Source: Theristus sp. LFF4_11 | Taxonomy: Eukaryota > Nematoda > Chromadorea > Monhysterida > Xyalidae | Direction of reading: 5' to 3' | Length of the DNA: 64,000 bases | NCBI GenBank assembly: GCA_030248135.1 | Contig: JASANC010002024.1 | Span: 24,537 to 88,536 of the forward strand | Shown here: piece by piece, positions 61,879-64,000 of the stretch | How the letters are laid out: each line of letters starts with the position of its first letter | How positions within the stretch are numbered: position 1 is the stretch's first letter | Made by a program: the position numbers and the translations under genes | The notes under the pieces: model-generated | Databases searched by the model: none | The model's input: the letters and a program-made list of their open reading frames with translations, nothing else | What the model was told of the DNA's origin: nothing

Positions 61879-63220
61879 ACGAGGTGCACACCACCGAGAT
61901 CACGCTATGACTCGATGCCGTGCGCTGTTAGCGTAGTTTTGGTTCTGCGACTCGCAATGTGTGAGCTGTTTCATGCGGGACGCCGGAGTTTTGTAAAATT
62001 AATGAAGTGACCCGTGTCCCTAAGGTACCAATGCGTTACTGGGACGATTTTGCGTTGCTATATCGCGCATGAAACTGCCTGAAATTTTCTGTCCACGTCT
62101 GTGCGGACGGACTGAGTTGCAGAACTAAAAGAAAAGACAATACATTTTGCAACATGTGCGTAAAGCATACGTATCGCTGCACACAATCAACACAAAATGC
62201 TATTAGCTAATTGCACCTGCAACGTCGTTAGACCTGTGCGTCTTAAAAAAAGAAATATTTTTCAATTTTTGAACCCCGCACGGTACTTTAGTGCTTTTGT
62301 TTTTGCATATTTGACTTTTGACTGCATGTGTAAATTTCAAGCAGAATTTACAGAAAGTGCCTGGCGAATGTGAATGCAAAATTTACAGCAAATGTGAATG
62401 TGCTAATTGCAAAGTATATGATGGGCCACATGATCAGAACATCAGAACCGGCACAACAAGCCTACAATTGTGCAGTTCAGTTCAACCAGGCACAAATTCA
62501 CCGGATGTTACAAACTTACGTTACAAAGTTCATTTTGATCCAACTCTAACCTCAAAATATCCCAAAGTGAGAAATCCAAGTTTTTCCACAAAGCTCATTA
62601 TGTCACCGATTTTGCCATAGTCTATTTCTCATTGTCTGTATGATGTCAATTAGCGTTTGGTTTAGGTTTCTTTAAAAAGCCTTTCACTGTTTTTTGTGTA
62701 CGACTGGCGGTTTTGAAGTGGTTTCACGAGTCAGAGACTGCATGAAATGAGTGGCTGAATCTTTGAAGCACCCAATCGACACGAACAACTGGTGGAAAGT
62801 GTGCTTTGGAATTCATCATTTCGATTCTTCAGTCTTGCTCTATTTATTTCGTGGAAAATATCACCTTTGAAAATGCTTTATAATGTTCTTTCCATCTCAG
62901 TACGTTGCTATGCTAGTTGTTATATCGAGTTTTTTCAATTATATCTGTTTGTTACCTTTGATATTTTCTTTTGTGAAAACTCTTTTTCAATTTACGCATG
63001 CGTGTGTATGTGTGTGTGCTTCTTTGATGTCATTTAGTATTTCGTATTGTTGTTACGGTCGAATTTGAGCTGATGAATAAAGAAACACACTCAATTCGTT
63101 GAAGTTCGGCATTGGTACTCTCAGTTCGCAGTAATTATGTTCTTTTTTATTTTTTTTTATCAATGTTTATCTGACAATTTTTCTGCCAATAACTTTTGGA
63201 AAATTGTCACGGGCTCTCGT
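61879..63220. other. Convergent spacer between ZDHHC and ZNHIT3-like genes
   Basis: Contains a diverged family C MITE (about 61935-62130, TTTTGGTTCTGCGACTCGCA to TGAGTTGCAGAACTAAAAG) and otherwise no splice-supported coding region. AATAAA-type signals occur (for example near 63074), as expected between two 3' ends. Confidence 0.5.
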
Positions 63221-63953
63221 TCAACGGCAGTTCCCTCCAACTCGCTCCAAACAAAGCTGTGCCAATTGCTGCAAATAGATCAATGCGTCACAAGCAAATA
63301 CTCGCCTGTACGTGGACCTGTATCACGCTGGTTCAGCCAGTTGGCGGTTGGTTGGGTTCGTGAAAATTGTCAGCCACCAAATTTACTAGAAACTGCTCCG
63401 GTAAGAATTTCACTTCATTGAATGCAACATGTTTTCAAGAGCACAATTCCACAGCGAACCTGAAAGCGCGGGTTTTGCATTTGAACGCGCAACTGTTGCC
63501 CAGGGTTGTCAGACTGGTCGATCACCAGCAGCGACGCACGCAGCGCTGGATCGAGCAGCAACGTGCGCATTTCGTCGGAGTCCGCTGGAAACGTGCCAAG
63601 AATTCAGGTGCGACAAAATCAGCCCCGTAGCCTGGTGGTAGCGCGTCACTGTTGTCTGTGCGTTCGGGGGATCGGATCCCGCCGAGGGTTACAGGCACTT
63701 AATGACCGGAGAAAACTCGATGGGCGCCCTAATGACGCCGTTCTGCACGCTTTTCTGGGTTAGGCCCTGACTAAAAATATTACCTAAAACATCGTTCACC
63801 CGTTCATCGTTCATCAGTCTGTAGGTGGTGGTTCACTGGTGGAGACAACCAATGCACCCGATACGATAAGAAAAGTCTAGAAATAGAGAAGGAGATATCC
63901 CCAACCGAGCGATACCAGCTGTGTAACACTCAGCAGATCTGTCTCGTCGCCCT
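63221..63953 (-). CDS. ZNHIT3-like protein, C-terminal part (gene runs off the right edge)
   Basis: Three exons read on the minus strand: about 63953-63906, 63584-63460 and 63268-63221, joined in phases 1 and 0. They encode DETDLLSVTQLVSLADSDEM, then RTLLLDPALRASLLVIDQ, LRVQMQNPRFQ and QLAQLCLERVGGNCR before the stop. This matches the C-terminal domain of ZNHIT3 (human: a linker, LLRNPHLRQLMVNLD, MQEPLFVEFADCCL). ZNHIT3 works with NUFIP1 in box C/D snoRNP assembly. The N-terminal zf-HIT zinc finger would lie beyond base 64000 and is not visible. A tRNA-derived SINE sits in the intron between the first two exons seen. The first exon boundary (63953) is approximate. ZNHIT6 or ZNHIT2 relatives are less likely. 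Confidence 0.66.
63618..63785 (+). mobile_element. tRNA-derived SINE in the ZNHIT3-like gene intron
   Basis: AGCCTGGTGGTAGCGCG, GGGGATCGGATCCCGCCG and GGCACTTAATGACCGGAGAA align with the copy at 40497-40705; no (AAC)n tail remains. Confidence 0.8.
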
Positions 63954-64000
63954 CTGCTTTCCCGTGCCACACACACTTTCACGGTCACTTTGGCTCATTG

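Noticed and set aside
63137..63421. 94-codon plus-strand frame with a hydrophobic start and a GTAAGA at its end
   Set aside because: It overlaps antisense the ZNHIT3-like last exon, and joining it to the next plus-strand frame breaks the phase.

Overview
This is a stretch of animal (eukaryotic) genomic DNA: genes are split into short exons with GT-AG introns, and the spaces between and inside genes are filled with small transposon-derived repeats. A repeat-rich nematode is the best guess, because there is a stand-alone Major Sperm Protein domain gene, a divergent S1-M-S2-only ionotropic receptor and a glycosyltransferase family 49 gene of the type multiplied in nematodes. That taxonomic call is inference. 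Gene models were built by hand-splicing, and every multi-exon model given keeps its reading frame across all junctions.

Nine essentially complete genes and one partial gene are supported. Eight of the complete genes lie on the minus strand (listed left to right): an Ashwin-like gene (527-1856), an MSP-domain gene (2370-3800), HEXIM (5745-8211), an ionotropic-receptor-like gene (20111-23430), a secreted cysteine-rich gene here called P1 (23997-29811), a B4GAT1/LARGE-like glycosyltransferase (32029-36520), the P1 paralogue P2 (37259-41532) and calnexin (44622-52219). A ZDHHC5/8-type palmitoyltransferase (56765-61878) runs on the plus strand, and the 3' part of a ZNHIT3-like gene enters from the right edge on the minus strand (63221-63953).

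The rest is repeats. 9.9-19.5 kb is a gene-free block with a 149-bp satellite array (10330-12292) that contains a four-monomer higher-order repeat, a 1,032-bp element with 142-bp terminal inverted repeats, several MITE families and a mosaic palindrome at 17.6-19.1 kb. A reverse-transcriptase fragment sits directly 3' of the receptor gene. Between calnexin and the palmitoyltransferase are two hAT-like families with perfect 8-bp target duplications, one nested in the other. Recurrent short elements (families A, B, C, D, E, G, defined in the entries) occupy many introns.

The most novel part is the pair P1/P2: two secretory proteins of about 420-450 residues, 11 exons each with identical intron phases and about 22 alignable cysteines, flanking a Golgi-type glycosyltransferase. 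I do not recognise their family. Calnexin, the glycosyltransferase and P1/P2 all act in or pass through the secretory pathway, but a functional link between them is only a suggestion from proximity.
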